Shown here: positions 6,043 through 6,046 of the stretch, one piece after another | Numbering within the stretch: position 1 is the stretch's first letter | Layout of the letters: every line of letters starts with the position of its first letter | Assembly: GCA_046313675.1 (NCBI GenBank) | Contig: JBKBXU010000287.1 | Location: 1-6,046, forward strand | DNA from: JBKBXU01 sp046313675 | Lineage (GTDB): Bacteria > Bacteroidota > Bacteroidia > Cytophagales > Cytophagaceae | Length of the DNA stretch: 6,046 nucleotides | Direction of reading: 5' to 3' | Program-made: the position numbers and the translations under genes | Notes under the pieces: generated by a model | The model's input: only the letters and a program-made list of their open reading frames with translations | The model's database searches: none | Told to the model about the DNA's origin: nothing

Positions 6043-6046
6043 ATCT

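Overview
The window looks like chromosomal DNA from a member of the Bacteroidetes (Bacteroidota), probably a Cytophagales- or Flavobacteria-like bacterium. The clues are low GC content, A-rich sequence instead of clear Shine-Dalgarno sites before the genes, exported proteins whose predicted cleavage sites fall at or next to a Gln, and a MenD sequence of the style I recall from that phylum. This assignment is by recollection and not by a search.

Layout. Positions 1-243 hold the last 80 codons of a chorismate-utilising isochorismate synthase (MenF/EntC type). After 94 bp comes menD (338-2008, GTG start), so the left edge carries the first two steps of menaquinone synthesis in pathway order. A 127-bp gap with a small repeat cluster leads to an exported six-cysteine protein of unknown function (2136-2774). 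This faces a convergent CPA1-type K+/H+ antiporter with a C-terminal TrkA-C domain (2799-4250, minus strand), with only 24 bp between them. A 126-bp divergent intergenic region separates the antiporter from a rightward two-gene unit: a secreted heavy-metal-associated (HMA, CxxC) protein (4377-4877) and an outer-membrane beta-barrel protein (4874-5785). Their stop and TTG start overlap by four bases. The pair is a candidate metal-handling cassette acting in the periplasm and outer membrane.

The most striking part is the right edge. Positions 5785-6035 (251 bp) have the full signature of a small non-autonomous transposable element (MITE-like): 22-bp imperfect terminal inverted repeats beginning GGGC (17/22 identical), a perfect 7-bp target duplication TATTTTA on both sides, a strong internal hairpin, and no credible gene. 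It is inserted inside the stop codon of the barrel gene. Removing the element and one copy of the duplication restores TAA, while the present TAG is made from TA of the duplication plus the first G of the element. The protein is therefore unchanged, but the gene's native 3' region has been displaced.

The menaquinone genes, the antiporter and the HMA/barrel pair look like three independent neighbouring units. I see no defence system, CRISPR array, tRNA or rRNA.
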